Shown: positions 44,585 to 52,421 of the stretch, in pieces
Layout: every line of letters starts with the position of its first letter
How positions within the stretch are numbered: the stretch's first letter is position 1
NCBI GenBank assembly: GCA_021405325.1
Contig: QWII01000006.1
Coordinates: 186,001-250,000, forward strand
Direction of reading: 5' to 3'
From: Caldilinea sp. CFX5
GTDB taxonomy: Bacteria > Chloroflexota > Anaerolineae > Caldilineales > Caldilineaceae
DNA: 64,000 nucleotides
Notes under the pieces: generated by a model
What the model was told of the DNA's origin: nothing
The model's input: the letters and a program-made list of their open reading frames with translations, nothing else
Databases searched by the model: none
Program-made: the position numbers and the translations under genes

Positions 44585-45616
44585 TTAACGGTGAAAGATA
44601 TATAGATCGCGATTCGCCAACGGTAACGTCACCCGCTGTTGCAAGCGATGACTTTCTGCCACGGCCAGACAAGCTTCGGTCAGGTGGTGTGTTACTTCGA
44701 TGTGACCGAGCGTTGGTCGCCCTTCTTCCAATGCCCCGACCAAATCTTCTAGACAAAATTGAGTGGCGCTATGGGGGGCAATGGCCGGCACGGGCGTCTC
44801 CACCCAAGTGCGATGCCGTTGATCGTTGCTCTTGCGCAGCAAAACCCCATCCCCATTGCTGAGAACGCGCACACTGCCCTGCGTCCCCAAGATTTCAAAT
44901 TCCCAACCGCCGGCCGGGACGCTGGTGGCCTCGACCCCATTGGCAAAGAGGACCTGAAAGATGCCGTTTGGGTCTTTATCCAGCCGGTTGTTCTCGATCT
45001 GCAAGTCGCGCGGGAAGAGTTCACCCCAGACACTGACAATTTTCGGGTCGCCCAGGAGAAAACTGAGCGTATCGAGCGAGTGGATATGACCATGCAGCAG
45101 GTTGGAGGCGGCATAGTGAACAGCCGCCCGCGGTTCGCCAATCGCGCCCTCTGCAATCAGATCCTTGGCCTGGTGATAGATCCGGTTAAAACGCCGCAGC
45201 ACGCCGGTGTTAAACAAGTTCTTATGCGTGCGCACCGCCGCTAACACCGCATCCGCCTCACGCCCGGAACAGGCGATGGCCTTTTCACAATAGATCATGC
45301 GCACGCCGGCTTCGGCTGTCTTTACCGCCATGTCGGCATGTACGTCACCACGCGTGCAGATGGCGACCATGTCCGGTTCCTCCTGGCGGATCATGGTCAG
45401 GTAATCGTCATAGAGCGCGCTGACGCCCCAGCGTTCTTGAAAGGCGGTGCGCTTGGCCGGGTCGGTATCAGCGCCGGTCACCACCTGGAGCCGGGTGCTG
45501 TCGCGACAAGCAGCCGCAATCGAATAGGCCGGCGAGCCGGACGGCAACTCATCGTCAATGGTGCTGCCCATACGCCCCAAACCGACAATGGCGACGCGGT
45601 AGATGTTTTGTGTCAT
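44585..45616 (-). CDS. Gfo/Idh/MocA family oxidoreductase (copy 5)
   Basis: 343 residues from the ATG at 45616 with AGGAG upstream; a GTG at 45622 is possible. The N-terminus YRVAIVGLGRMGSTIDDE is the dinucleotide fold and MIYCEKAIACS keeps the active-site Lys but not the Pro of EKP. SNLLHGHIHSLDTLSFLLG is the catalytic His region. It lies 11 nt after copy 6, showing an operon of two related enzymes, perhaps acting in series on one sugar derivative. Confidence 0.85.
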   Translation of the reverse strand: MTQNIYRVAIVGLGRMGSTIDDELPSGSPAYSIAAACRDSTRLQVVTGADTDPAKRTAFQERWGVSALYDDYLTMIRQEEPDMVAICTRGDVHADMAVKTAEAGVRMIYCEKAIACSGREADAVLAAVRTHKNLFNTGVLRRFNRIYHQAKDLIAEGAIGEPRAAVHYAASNLLHGHIHSLDTLSFLLGDPKIVSVWGELFPRDLQIENNRLDKDPNGIFQVLFANGVEATSVPAGGWEFEILGTQGSVRVLSNGDGVLLRKSNDQRHRTWVETPVPAIAPHSATQFCLEDLVGALEEGRPTLGHIEVTHHLTEACLAVAESHRLQQRVTLPLANRDLYIFHR

Positions 45617-45627
45617 AATCACTCCTA

Positions 45628-46650
45628 TTATTCATTACCCCACGGAAAAGACGGGATTGATAAACTGCGTTCGGCGGCCGGCAAGGCGATGCGGCGCCCC
45701 TGTTGGGCGTGCGAAAGGTGAATAGCAAAGCCGATCTCGGTGGCGCGGCGCGCTTGCTCGACATCGCAGGAAGTGGCGGTTCCTGTTTCCAGCGCGCCGA
45801 CCAAATCCGCCACCATTGCCGGGCCGGCAGGCCAATCAAAGCCAACCGGTGGTAGATCCAGACGCTGGAGGCCGCGCTCCTCAAGCCAGAGATAGGCTTC
45901 CTCGGCATCATTCAGCACAAACAACCGCCCCTTTTCGCCGATGAGGGTGAAGGCGGGGCGGCGACCGCCGTCGGGCGCAATGGTGAGGATGGCGCCGTTG
46001 CTCAATCCGACCTGTCCGTACCCCGGCGGATCCATACGCCGGCGCGCCTCCGGCGGATCGGCTGATACATCAGTCACCAGACCGCTGACCCAAAGCGGCT
46101 CCGGGTCGCCGGCCAGCATGAGCGCGGTGTCGTACCAGTGGCAGCCGTGATTGATCAAGTTGGGGACGCCGTGGGCCTGGACGGAGGTAAGCGCACCCAG
46201 TGTCCCGGCTTCGACGATCTCGCAGAGATGATAATAGGGCGCCATCCACCGGCGATCCAGGGCAAAGAGCAAAGGGATCCGGCGGCTCCGGCAAGCGGCC
46301 ACAATGCGGTCCATTTCCGCCAGACTGGTCGCCAACGGTTTATCACAAAGGATGCCGCGCACCCCCGCCGCCACCGCCTGCTCGATCTGGTCGGCGTGCA
46401 TGGTCTGCCGTGTGGCGATACAAAGAATATCGGGCTGCACCGCCTGTAACAGGCAGGTGTAGTCATCATAGGCCGGCAGATCACCCCAACAGGCGACAAA
46501 ATCGGCACGCGTTTGCTCGCCACGGTCAAAGACCGCCACGATCTCGGTATCCGGCACAATGGCAATGGCGGCGGCAAAGTTGTGACCGATCAGTTTTTTG
46601 TGGGTCATGCGATGACAGCCGGCGATGGCAACGCGATACGGGCTGGTCAT
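45628..46650 (-). CDS. Gfo/Idh/MocA family oxidoreductase (copy 6)
   Basis: 340 residues from the ATG at 46650, with AGGAGGTTGTC just upstream; longer in-frame extensions lack a ribosome site. The N-terminus YRVAIAGCHRMTHKKLIGH is a variant Rossmann motif without the third Gly. GILCDKPLATS has Asp in place of Glu but keeps the Lys-Pro. NLINHGCHWYDTALMLAG holds the catalytic His region. First gene of a two-gene operon with copy 5. Confidence 0.85.
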   Translation of the reverse strand: MTSPYRVAIAGCHRMTHKKLIGHNFAAAIAIVPDTEIVAVFDRGEQTRADFVACWGDLPAYDDYTCLLQAVQPDILCIATRQTMHADQIEQAVAAGVRGILCDKPLATSLAEMDRIVAACRSRRIPLLFALDRRWMAPYYHLCEIVEAGTLGALTSVQAHGVPNLINHGCHWYDTALMLAGDPEPLWVSGLVTDVSADPPEARRRMDPPGYGQVGLSNGAILTIAPDGGRRPAFTLIGEKGRLFVLNDAEEAYLWLEERGLQRLDLPPVGFDWPAGPAMVADLVGALETGTATSCDVEQARRATEIGFAIHLSHAQQGRRIALPAAERSLSIPSFPWGNE

Positions 46651-46876
46651 GACAACCTCCTGGTGATGCGCAATAGGTTCATCGGGTTCCGTCCTTTGTC
46701 TGTTCCTGAGCAGCGTTATCATGCTTGCGCCTTGACGACCGCCGCGACAAAGCCGCCCGAGTATTCTACAGGTTTTATGCTTTTGTTACAAATGCTTTTT
46801 TGGGGAGCGCCCGTCTGAGGTCTTGTTGCGCCAGCCACCTTTCGTCAGCGGTGCGGCAAAGTAGCAAAGCATTGAT

Positions 46877-46905
46877 TTGTTGCTGTCGATTGACTCAGGT
46901 ATACT
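46877..46905 (+). promoter_or_regulatory. Sigma-70-type promoter for the 19-residue peptide and rsmC leader
   Basis: TTGTTG at 46877-46882 and TATACT at 46900-46905 with 17 nt between. Transcription would start near 46912, giving a leader of about 70 nt before the short peptide gene and about 500 nt before rsmC. Confidence 0.7.
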
Positions 46906-46982
46906 ATAGTGGCCGCTGGTGCAGACGGCAATCGACATTAACCACAGAAGCGGCGCTTGGAGTGCGCCAGGAGGGTATCGCT

Positions 46983-47042
46983 ATGCTTAACCATTTGATC
47001 CTCACCACCAACAATTTCATCCTGGAATGCACCTGCCTGTGA
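46983..47042 (+). CDS. 19-residue peptide gene in the rsmC leader
   Basis: ATG at 46983 with AGGAGGG at 46969-46975, 7 nt upstream, a near-ideal ribosome site. A small hairpin (ggcgc/gcgcc, 46952-46968) abuts the site. The peptide MLNHLILTTNNFILECTCL ends in a Cys-Thr-Cys-Leu tail. Two readings are possible: a leader peptide controlling translation or transcription of the methyltransferase downstream, or a very short modified-peptide precursor. The strong site and promoter support translation; the function is unknown. Confidence 0.5.
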   Translation: MLNHLILTTNNFILECTCL

Positions 47043-47344
47043 TCGTTTGTGTAATGCAGGCTTAGATTGTAGCGCGCTTTGTAAAAATTGAACTTGATTC
47101 TGCGCCTGGCAAGGTGACACTGGTTCCTGATCAGTGTGCGTTGTCATGTTGTTCGCTTGCCTTCATCTCAGCACGCTATTTTCCTACCTCTACGTTCCTT
47201 TCTCCACAGTAATCGTCGCGGGTGCATTCCTGGTCCCGCAGCATTTTCCTTTTCTGCGCGCCTTCGGCCAGTGAGACGGTATCGAACGTCCCACCGGTGT
47301 TGCGCGCCAATACAAAGCCAGGATGTTACTGATGGTTCGCAAGC

Positions 47345-47360
47345 AAGGAGGTGACTCCTT
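47345..47360 (+). promoter_or_regulatory. Hairpin that buries a perfect Shine-Dalgarno in the rsmC leader
   Basis: AAGGAG (47345-47350), GTGA loop, CTCCTT (47355-47360). AAGGAGGTGA is fully complementary to the end of 16S rRNA, and the second arm imitates that rRNA end. An in-frame GTG at 47351 is in the loop. A short overlapping frame (47323-47442, 39 codons) also crosses it. The 374-nt stretch 47043-47416 has further stems (gcggg/cccgc near 47218, gcgcgc pairs near 47261 and 47302), so the leader looks structured. Confidence 0.5.
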
Positions 47361-47416
47361 TCATCCAACCAGCCAGCTCCTCATGCGCAATCGCAACGCG
47401 TTACAGGGGGATACTG

Positions 47417-48442
47417 TTGCTGATTATCAACTATCCGACTGACCGTTTTTTGCCTTTCCTCCAAGAAGTACGAGGAACGCAGTCGTTGACTACCTTTACC
47501 TACAACTATGCCGCCTATCGCTATGCCCGTAAGCTGTGTTTGACCACAAACCCGCTGCCGCCTACCTTGTACTACGGTGCGCTTTGTCCGCCGCCACAAC
47601 CGCACTATGACACGATCATTGCCTACTTGCCCAAAGGACAGTTGCTCACCAATATGATCTTACGAATGGCGGCTACCCTGTTGTCACCGCATGGTCGTCT
47701 GCTGCTGGTGGGCCAAAATAATGCGGGTATTCGTTCAACCGTCACGCTGCTGGCGGAAGCGATTGGACCAACGCACAAGGTGGATATGGCGCGTCATTGC
47801 CTGCTCCTCCGGGCGACGATGCGCGCAACGACGCCACTCTTCGATGTGGAAGAGTGGGGTGCTACGTACCAGATTGAAGTCAACCGCACGCCACTCGCCA
47901 TTGTCTGCTTTCCTGGTGTTTTCAGCTATGGTCGCCTGGATGAAGGCACGCAGTTATTGCTGAGTACTTTGACGACACCGATGGCCGGACGCGTGCTTGA
48001 CTTTGGTTGTGGTTCCGGGGTGATTGGGGCAGCCATCAAGTTGCTTTCACCGGCAGCGGTGATCGACCTGGTGGACGTTGATGCGCTGGCGCTGATGGCA
48101 ACCAGTTGTACCTTTGCCGCCAATGGCATGACCGCAGAGACGATCTACCCCTCTGATGTTTTTTCTGATGTATATGCTACCTATGATTGGATCGTTTCCA
48201 ATCCGCCCTTTCATGAAGGGGTGCAGACCGATTATCAGGTGGTCACCACTTTCTTCAAACAAGCGGCGACCTATCTAACGTCGGGAGGGCGGTTGCGCCT
48301 TGTGGCCAATCGCTTCCTCAAATATCAACCGTTGATCGAAGCTCATGTCGGCAATTGTCGTATTCTTGCCGAAAACGCCAAATATCGTGTTTACGAAGCA
48401 ACCCGTGAAAGCAACCGGAGGACATATGGACAAACTAACTGA
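47417..48442 (+). CDS. rsmC: 16S rRNA m2G1207 methyltransferase RsmC-like protein
   Basis: 341 residues from TTG 47417, with AGGGGG 6 nt upstream, close to the 343 residues of E. coli RsmC. A GTG at 47351 in the same frame would add 22 residues. The N-terminal half is a degenerate methyltransferase domain (INYPTDRFLPFLQEVRG). The C-terminal half is catalytic: GRVLDFGCGSGVIGAAIKLLSP (SAM motif I), DLVDVDALALMA and the NPPF motif in WIVSNPPFHEGVQTDYQV. This combination defines RsmC/RlmG enzymes, which modify guanine N2 in rRNA. The next gene overlaps by 17 nt. Confidence 0.8.
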   Translation: MLIINYPTDRFLPFLQEVRGTQSLTTFTYNYAAYRYARKLCLTTNPLPPTLYYGALCPPPQPHYDTIIAYLPKGQLLTNMILRMAATLLSPHGRLLLVGQNNAGIRSTVTLLAEAIGPTHKVDMARHCLLLRATMRATTPLFDVEEWGATYQIEVNRTPLAIVCFPGVFSYGRLDEGTQLLLSTLTTPMAGRVLDFGCGSGVIGAAIKLLSPAAVIDLVDVDALALMATSCTFAANGMTAETIYPSDVFSDVYATYDWIVSNPPFHEGVQTDYQVVTTFFKQAATYLTSGGRLRLVANRFLKYQPLIEAHVGNCRILAENAKYRVYEATRESNRRTYGQTN

Positions 48443-49262
48443 ACTGGATCGCGCCCTGGCCGATAAGTATGGCTCCTATGCCAGCTACCCAACGGCAACC
48501 GATCCAATCTTTGAAATGTACAACGATAGCCCGGCGGCGGAAGTGGATCGCTTGCTGGACGCTTTTGCGAACCCGGATCTGACCCTGCTCGACCTGGGCA
48601 GCGGCGCGGGGCAGACTCTCTGTCGTCTCGCGCCCAAAGTGAAGGCGATCTGGGGCTTTAACCAGGAAACTGATTTACATGAGGCGGCCCAACTGCGTGT
48701 GGCAGGTCTTGGGATCAAGAACGCCACCGTGGTGCTGGGCAATGTTGCTGAAGCCAGCGATGTAGCCCAACTACCCGATGACACCTTTGATCTGGTTCTC
48801 AGCCGCCGGGGGCCGGACGTAAATAGTGAGGTGCGCAAGAAGTTGAAACCGGATGCTTATATTATCCAGGAACTCTACCAGGAACCGCTGGCGCTTCATG
48901 AACTTTTTGGACGCAAGCCGTTTCTACCTACGGTCGGTGATAACCCACACTGGTTGGTGGATCAATATCTATGGTTAGGCTTTGCGCTGATCAGTGTGAA
49001 AGAATATTTCTTTGATGGCTATTTCCGCAATGTTGACCACCTGATCAACCATCTGCACAAAGAGTTTCAGTTTATCGACTGGCGGATGCCGCCCCTACCC
49101 TTTGACGAAGTGAAAGACCGGGCTGCATTAGACCTCTACGCTCGTTACAACACGACTGCCAAAGGCATTCGGCTGCGCTGTCATCGTAAAGTCTATCTCT
49201 TCCGGCGCACCGAATTTAGCTATTTCCCGGCTGCGCCTGAATTGAAGCCGCGCTACGTGTAG
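48426..49262 (+). CDS. Class I SAM-dependent methyltransferase
   Basis: 278 residues from the ATG at 48426 (CCGGAGGAC upstream). Motif I is LTLLDLGSGAGQTLCRLAPKV, followed by IWGFNQETDLHEAAQLRVAG, TVVLGNVAEASDVAQLPDDTFDLVLSRRG. The C-terminal half carries substrate-binding helices without known family marks. It overlaps the end of rsmC by 17 nt, so the two are translated together. The substrate is unknown. A short in-frame remnant of a similar motif lies 90-190 nt downstream. Confidence 0.82.
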   Translation: MDKLTELDRALADKYGSYASYPTATDPIFEMYNDSPAAEVDRLLDAFANPDLTLLDLGSGAGQTLCRLAPKVKAIWGFNQETDLHEAAQLRVAGLGIKNATVVLGNVAEASDVAQLPDDTFDLVLSRRGPDVNSEVRKKLKPDAYIIQELYQEPLALHELFGRKPFLPTVGDNPHWLVDQYLWLGFALISVKEYFFDGYFRNVDHLINHLHKEFQFIDWRMPPLPFDEVKDRAALDLYARYNTTAKGIRLRCHRKVYLFRRTEFSYFPAAPELKPRYV

Positions 49263-49280
49263 TACCAAGTACACAATAAA

Positions 49281-49335
49281 CTGAGGAGCAGGCACGCCTC
49301 GTGCCGGGCCGACACAAGACATGCCTACTCCTCAA
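49281..49335. repeat. Hairpin related to the GAGGAGTCAGGCACG family, copy 3
   Basis: ctgaggagcaggca (49281-49294) pairs with tgcctactcctcaa near 49322-49335 with one mismatch. The sequence after the first arm (cgcctcgtgcc) resembles the centres at 14221 and 16024. Confidence 0.55.
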
Positions 49336-49349
49336 GGGTGGAAAGCGTT

Positions 49350-49451
49350 ACCAAGGCGGGACGCAATGATGCAGGCAATCAACCCCGCCACCTGCTCGAC
49401 ATTGGCTATGGAGCAGGGAAGACGATCAGTCAATTTGCACCGCAAGTTTAA
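49350..49451 (+). pseudogene. Remnant of a SAM-methyltransferase gene
   Basis: The frame ending at TAA 49449 encodes HLLDIGYGAGKTISQFAPQV, which lines up with LLDLGSGAGQTLCRLAPKV of the gene at 48426. No start codon with a ribosome site and no downstream methyltransferase domain are present. It is best read as the remnant of a duplicated or recombined methyltransferase gene. Confidence 0.55.
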
Positions 49452-49468
49452 GAAACATGACGCAAGCT

Positions 49469-49894
49469 CTACCGAATAAACAAAATGGGACACAGTCCCA
49501 TTGCGTCAATGCGATCAAATTCATGATGATCAGCAGTGACAAGGGTCGCATTCAATTGTAACGCCAGTGCTAAGGCAAAACAGTCAGCCAGGGACAATTT
49601 ACCAGGATTTACTTTCAGCTTACCTACATGCTGCCAGAAAACAAGACTCATTATTTCTTGTGTTTGAACGCCAACTGTTTGTAAATCACTGATTGCCTGA
49701 TTCGCGATCTGGTCATCATATCGGCGCAACATATCATAGTAGACTTCACATAGGTTGATAGCATGTGCAACACAAAGATTGCGCGAATCAATCAGTAAGT
49801 TATCAATCACTGTTGCACCAGGTTCACGTCCAAGAAAAGCAAGTAGTGCGCAAGCATCGAGGACATATACAGTTGGCGTTACTCCTGTTGTCAT
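49469..49894 (-). CDS. PIN-domain ribonuclease toxin (VapC-like)
   Basis: 141 residues. The four acidic metal residues of the PIN fold are in place: D13 (VYVLDACALL), E50 (INLCEVYYD), D104 (LSLADCFALAL) and D122 (LVTADHHEFD). VapC toxins cut RNA, often tRNA, and are neutralised by a partner. The upstream gene overlaps by 4 nt (ATGA), as is normal for antitoxin-toxin pairs. Confidence 0.85.
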   Translation of the reverse strand: MTTGVTPTVYVLDACALLAFLGREPGATVIDNLLIDSRNLCVAHAINLCEVYYDMLRRYDDQIANQAISDLQTVGVQTQEIMSLVFWQHVGKLKVNPGKLSLADCFALALALQLNATLVTADHHEFDRIDAMGLCPILFIR

Positions 49895-50244
49895 TGTAAC
49901 CAGCGTCTCTCTTCTGTTAGCTTTTCTTCCGCCTTAGAAGCTGCAAAGGTTTCAGAAGGCCAAGATTCGCCGGGTGATGGGGTAACAACAGCATATTTGC
50001 CGCGCTGAATTGCATTTAATGCCGCGCGGCGACGGGTTTGTGCTACATTGAAATCAACTTGACTATGAAGATGATGTCCATTCACTTTAGGTTGGGCTTC
50101 TGTTGCTGACAGACTGGACTCAGTTTTTGAACTGGTTAAAGACAATACGATAATTTCAATTATCTCTCCTGGTTGGAAAGTTTGTAGATCTAGTTTTAGC
50201 TCACCATTTTGTGGTACAGCCGTCTCAACGCGATAAGCGTACAT
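49891..50244 (-). CDS. Probable antitoxin of the PIN toxin
   Basis: 117 residues, overlapping the toxin start by 4 nt. The N-terminus (YRVETAVPQNGELKLDLQTFQPGEIIEIIVL) looks like an AbrB/swapped-hairpin-type DNA-binding strand set. The C-terminus (ALNAIQRGKYAVV...WPSETFAASKAEEKLTEERRWLQ) is the typical variable, toxin-binding tail. The specific family is not certain, but its place makes an antitoxin role likely, with autoregulation of the pair. Confidence 0.72.
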   Translation of the reverse strand: MYAYRVETAVPQNGELKLDLQTFQPGEIIEIIVLSLTSSKTESSLSATEAQPKVNGHHLHSQVDFNVAQTRRRAALNAIQRGKYAVVTPSPGESWPSETFAASKAEEKLTEERRWLQ

Positions 50245-50338
50245 TTTTAGCCTCCTCTTATTATTTACTTTGTAACTATGTTATCAGAGTGACCTTGTTG
50301 TGCAAAATATCAATTCAAGGCGACTGAAGTCGGCGCGT

Positions 50339-50390
50339 ATTTACGGTCTATCATCGCAACCCTTCTGCTTTGCGATGATAGACCGTAAAT
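50339..50390. terminator. 21-bp perfect inverted repeat
   Basis: Arms 50339-50359 and 50370-50390 are perfect complements with a 10-nt loop. It lies 21 nt after the stop of the minus-strand SRPBCC gene, so it probably terminates the AraC/SRPBCC transcript. Confidence 0.8.
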
Positions 50391-50411
50391 TTGTGTATTA
50401 CCAGAACAACA

Positions 50412-50861
50412 TCAAGCCGTAACCGTTGCTTGCCGTTCCACCACTGTTTTCAATTTCTGCAAATGGTTGCTATCCTCTTTCTTCATGAAATTGACGACGA
50501 TGGGCAGCAGCAACTTTTTCAAACCATTGGCCGTTGCTTCGGCTTGCAGGTTGATGCGCGTGCCGTTCTTCTCCGGCGTCAGGGTGTAGTGATAGGTGGC
50601 TGTAATGCCGCTCTGTGACGAGGTGGCGGAATAGCGGCGGGGTGGCTCAAAGGTGGTGACAGCGATTTCGGCGCTGGCTTCGCGACCGTTGATCTTGCGC
50701 GTTTCCAGAAAACGCGTCCCCAGGCCAACCGGCCCAGGCGTAAGCTTTTCGGCGCGCACAACGCTACTCAACACTTCAGGGAAATGATTGACATCATGCA
50801 TCACGGCAAAGACCACTTCCGGTGAAGCCGCAATCCATTCAGTGGCAGTAAAACCGGCCAT
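50412..50861 (-). CDS. SRPBCC (START-like) ligand-binding protein
   Basis: 149 residues of the polyketide cyclase/START-like fold: TATEWIAASPEVVFAVMHDVNHFPEVLSSV at the N-terminus, then ETRKINGREASAEIAVTTFEPPRRYSAT and a beta-sheet that closes on a long C-terminal helix. Such proteins bind hydrophobic ligands and sometimes catalyse. It begins 3 nt after the AraC-type gene and forms an operon with it, so it may handle the ligand sensed by the regulator (inference). Confidence 0.78.
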   Translation of the reverse strand: MAGFTATEWIAASPEVVFAVMHDVNHFPEVLSSVVRAEKLTPGPVGLGTRFLETRKINGREASAEIAVTTFEPPRRYSATSSQSGITATYHYTLTPEKNGTRINLQAEATANGLKKLLLPIVVNFMKKEDSNHLQKLKTVVERQATVTA

Positions 50862-50864
50862 AGA

Positions 50865-51743
50865 CTAGACTCCTTTCTTGGCAACGGGCAACAAAATTTC
50901 GGTATGATTGAGCGCATAGTCCGGGTTGACACGGGTGGTGCGATAGATTTCCACCGCCGGCAACCCGACCAGCGTATAATCGGAACGGCGCTGCATATAG
51001 GCAAAAATGGCGGCATAAGCCGCATACATCGCTGCGCCGTAGGGGCCAACATAGGTGAGTGCGGCATAGTCGCCGGTCGGCAAGCGCTGGCAACCGATGA
51101 CACCGGTGGGGGCAAAGGGTTCGTAGACTTGCAGACAAGCGTCGAAACGCACTTTATCGGCAGGGGTAATATTGGGATCATCATGGCCGATGCCCAGGAG
51201 CAAATTGTCGCCGTCATAGCGTCCGGTTGTGATCGCCCAGGCGATGAGTGCATCAAAGGCGGTGGCATCCGCTTCGGTATAAGCGCCCAGGTGGCGAATA
51301 AAAGCAACCGTGATCGGCTCCAACCGCTGGATGCGCACCTTGGATAGCGACGAGGTTGTGACCGCACTGTTGAGCGCCGGCAAGGGCGTGATTGTTTCCC
51401 GTAGGGCTTGGTTAGCATGATGGGCGCGTCGATAGGCTTTGGGCGGTACGCCAAATTGTTTGCGAAAGGCGCGGGTGAAGCTTTCATGCGAATGGTAGCC
51501 CAAGCCAAAGGCGACATCGATCACCGGTGCATTGTGCAATTTAAGGCGAAAAGCGGCCTGTTCCAGCCGTAAGCGTTGTACATATTGCTTCACAGTCTCT
51601 CCCACCGTCGCTCGAAAGAGCCGGTGAAAATGATAGGGCGACAGATTCGCCAATGCCGCCAGCGCCCTCAGCGCCAGATCTTCTTCTAAATGGGCCTGGA
51701 TATGCACCAGGATGGGTAAGAGTCGTTCCGTGTTGCTGTTCAT
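50865..51743 (-). CDS. AraC-family regulator with GyrI-like effector domain
   Basis: 292 residues from the ATG at 51743. The N-terminal two helix-turn-helix units (LALRALAALANLSPYHFHRLFRATVGETVKQYVQRLRL and VIDVAFGLGYHSHESFTRAFRKQFGVPPKAYR) are classic AraC. The C-terminal 150 residues (VRIQRLEPITVAFIRHLGAYTEADATAFDALI, then VIGCQRLPTGDYAALTYVGPYG) form the GyrI-like domain that binds small drugs or other ligands. A TATACT 12 nt before the start suggests an almost leaderless mRNA. Confidence 0.87.
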   Translation of the reverse strand: MNSNTERLLPILVHIQAHLEEDLALRALAALANLSPYHFHRLFRATVGETVKQYVQRLRLEQAAFRLKLHNAPVIDVAFGLGYHSHESFTRAFRKQFGVPPKAYRRAHHANQALRETITPLPALNSAVTTSSLSKVRIQRLEPITVAFIRHLGAYTEADATAFDALIAWAITTGRYDGDNLLLGIGHDDPNITPADKVRFDACLQVYEPFAPTGVIGCQRLPTGDYAALTYVGPYGAAMYAAYAAIFAYMQRRSDYTLVGLPAVEIYRTTRVNPDYALNHTEILLPVAKKGV

Positions 51744-51812
51744 GGCTGGTAGTATAGCGCAGCTTTGGCGAAAGTTCTTGACGATTCTTGCTATTTTGCG
51801 CGTTTGCTCCAC

Positions 51813-51872
51813 CTGCTCGTAGCCGGTCCGTGACCGGCGTTGGGGCGCCGGTCACGGACCGGCTACGAGCAG
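51813..51872. repeat. 27-bp perfect inverted repeat
   Basis: Arms 51813-51839 and 51846-51872 are perfect complements with the 6-nt loop ttgggg. The words gtccgtgac recall the family at 44503 and 52422. It lies 70 nt upstream of the AraC-type gene. Confidence 0.8.
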
Positions 51873-52021
51873 CTAACTTTCGTTACCAGTTCGATTGCCT
51901 GTGCGGTAGATCACAGATAAGTGTCTTCTACTTGACAGCCAAGGTCGCCCCGCCGGGGTATACTATGAGCAACAACAAATCGTTTACCGGCCAACGCAAC
52001 AAAACGGGGATCAAAATGACA

Positions 52022-52090
52022 AACGTTTATTTGACGCCAAACAACGTTTAACGTTTGATCAACGCTTTCTTAACGCTTGCCTGGTATAGT
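52022..52090 (+). promoter_or_regulatory. Extended -10 promoter with phased AACGYTT heptamers
   Basis: TG-g-TATAGT at 52082-52090 is an extended -10 without a recognisable -35. Upstream, the heptamer AACG(T/C)TT occurs at 52022, 52043, 52050, 52061 and 52072. The last three are exactly 11 bp apart and occupy the -35 region. Direct 7-bp repeats with 4-bp spacers are the usual binding pattern of PhoB/OmpR-type activators, so activator control of the downstream RNA is likely. Confidence 0.6.
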
Positions 52091-52096
52091 GAAATT

Positions 52097-52380
52097 AACA
52101 GAGGACACCCAACGGGAACAGCACTTTAGCGCAAGGGAATAGAAGACCCCGACGCTCGACCCACGCACCTGAAGCTGAATCCCGAAGCTTTGTCCGTCAA
52201 AACAGCGAGAACCTGGCCCAAGTGACTGGTTCTGGCACACAGATAATGAAAACCGCGGGGACACGGCCCAAGCGACCTGTCCTGGCAACGAGAAACAAAA
52301 ACAGCGGGGGTATGGCCTACGTGACCTACCCTGGCAACAGCACCACACACGGAGGGCCGGTCTTGCCGACAGGCCCTTTT
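52097..52380 (+). ncRNA. Candidate structured RNA with three covarying tandem hairpins
   Basis: Three units of 49-50 nt each begin AAAAC(A/C)GCG and fold into a 6-bp stem with a 14-nt loop. Stems: AGAACC/GGTTCT (52208-52213, 52228-52233), GGGACA/TGTCCT (52258-52263, 52278-52283), GGGGTA/TACCCT (52307-52312, 52327-52332). The last two include one G-U pair each. The bases differ while pairing is kept, and the loops are conserved (YGGCCYAMGYGACY). Each unit ends TGGCA(A)C. A fourth hairpin, AAGCT/AGCTT, lies at 52172-52190. An intrinsic terminator ends the unit and no good reading frame exists. The start is estimated from the -10 box. No known RNA family is recognised. Confidence 0.65.
52353..52380 (+). 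terminator. Intrinsic terminator of the candidate RNA
   Basis: AGGGCC (52353-52358) pairs with GGCCCT (52372-52377), with inner GTC/GAC and a 5-nt loop, followed by TTTTGTG. Confidence 0.8.
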
Positions 52381-52421
52381 GTGATCTTGGTGAGCGTCCA
52401 AAAACAACTTCCCAAACCGCT

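Noticed and set aside
51927..51959. TTGACA near 51927 with TATACT near 51959 as a promoter
   Set aside because: Spacing is about 21 nt, too long for a standard promoter.
51967..52050. 27-codon frame before the candidate RNA
   Set aside because: The ATG has no ribosome site, the frame is very Asn-rich and it ends within the phased heptamers; probably chance.
52196..52345. CRISPR array reading of the 49-50-nt repeats
   Set aside because: Units lack identical repeats and separate spacers; the variable part is the paired stem, which fits structured RNA instead.
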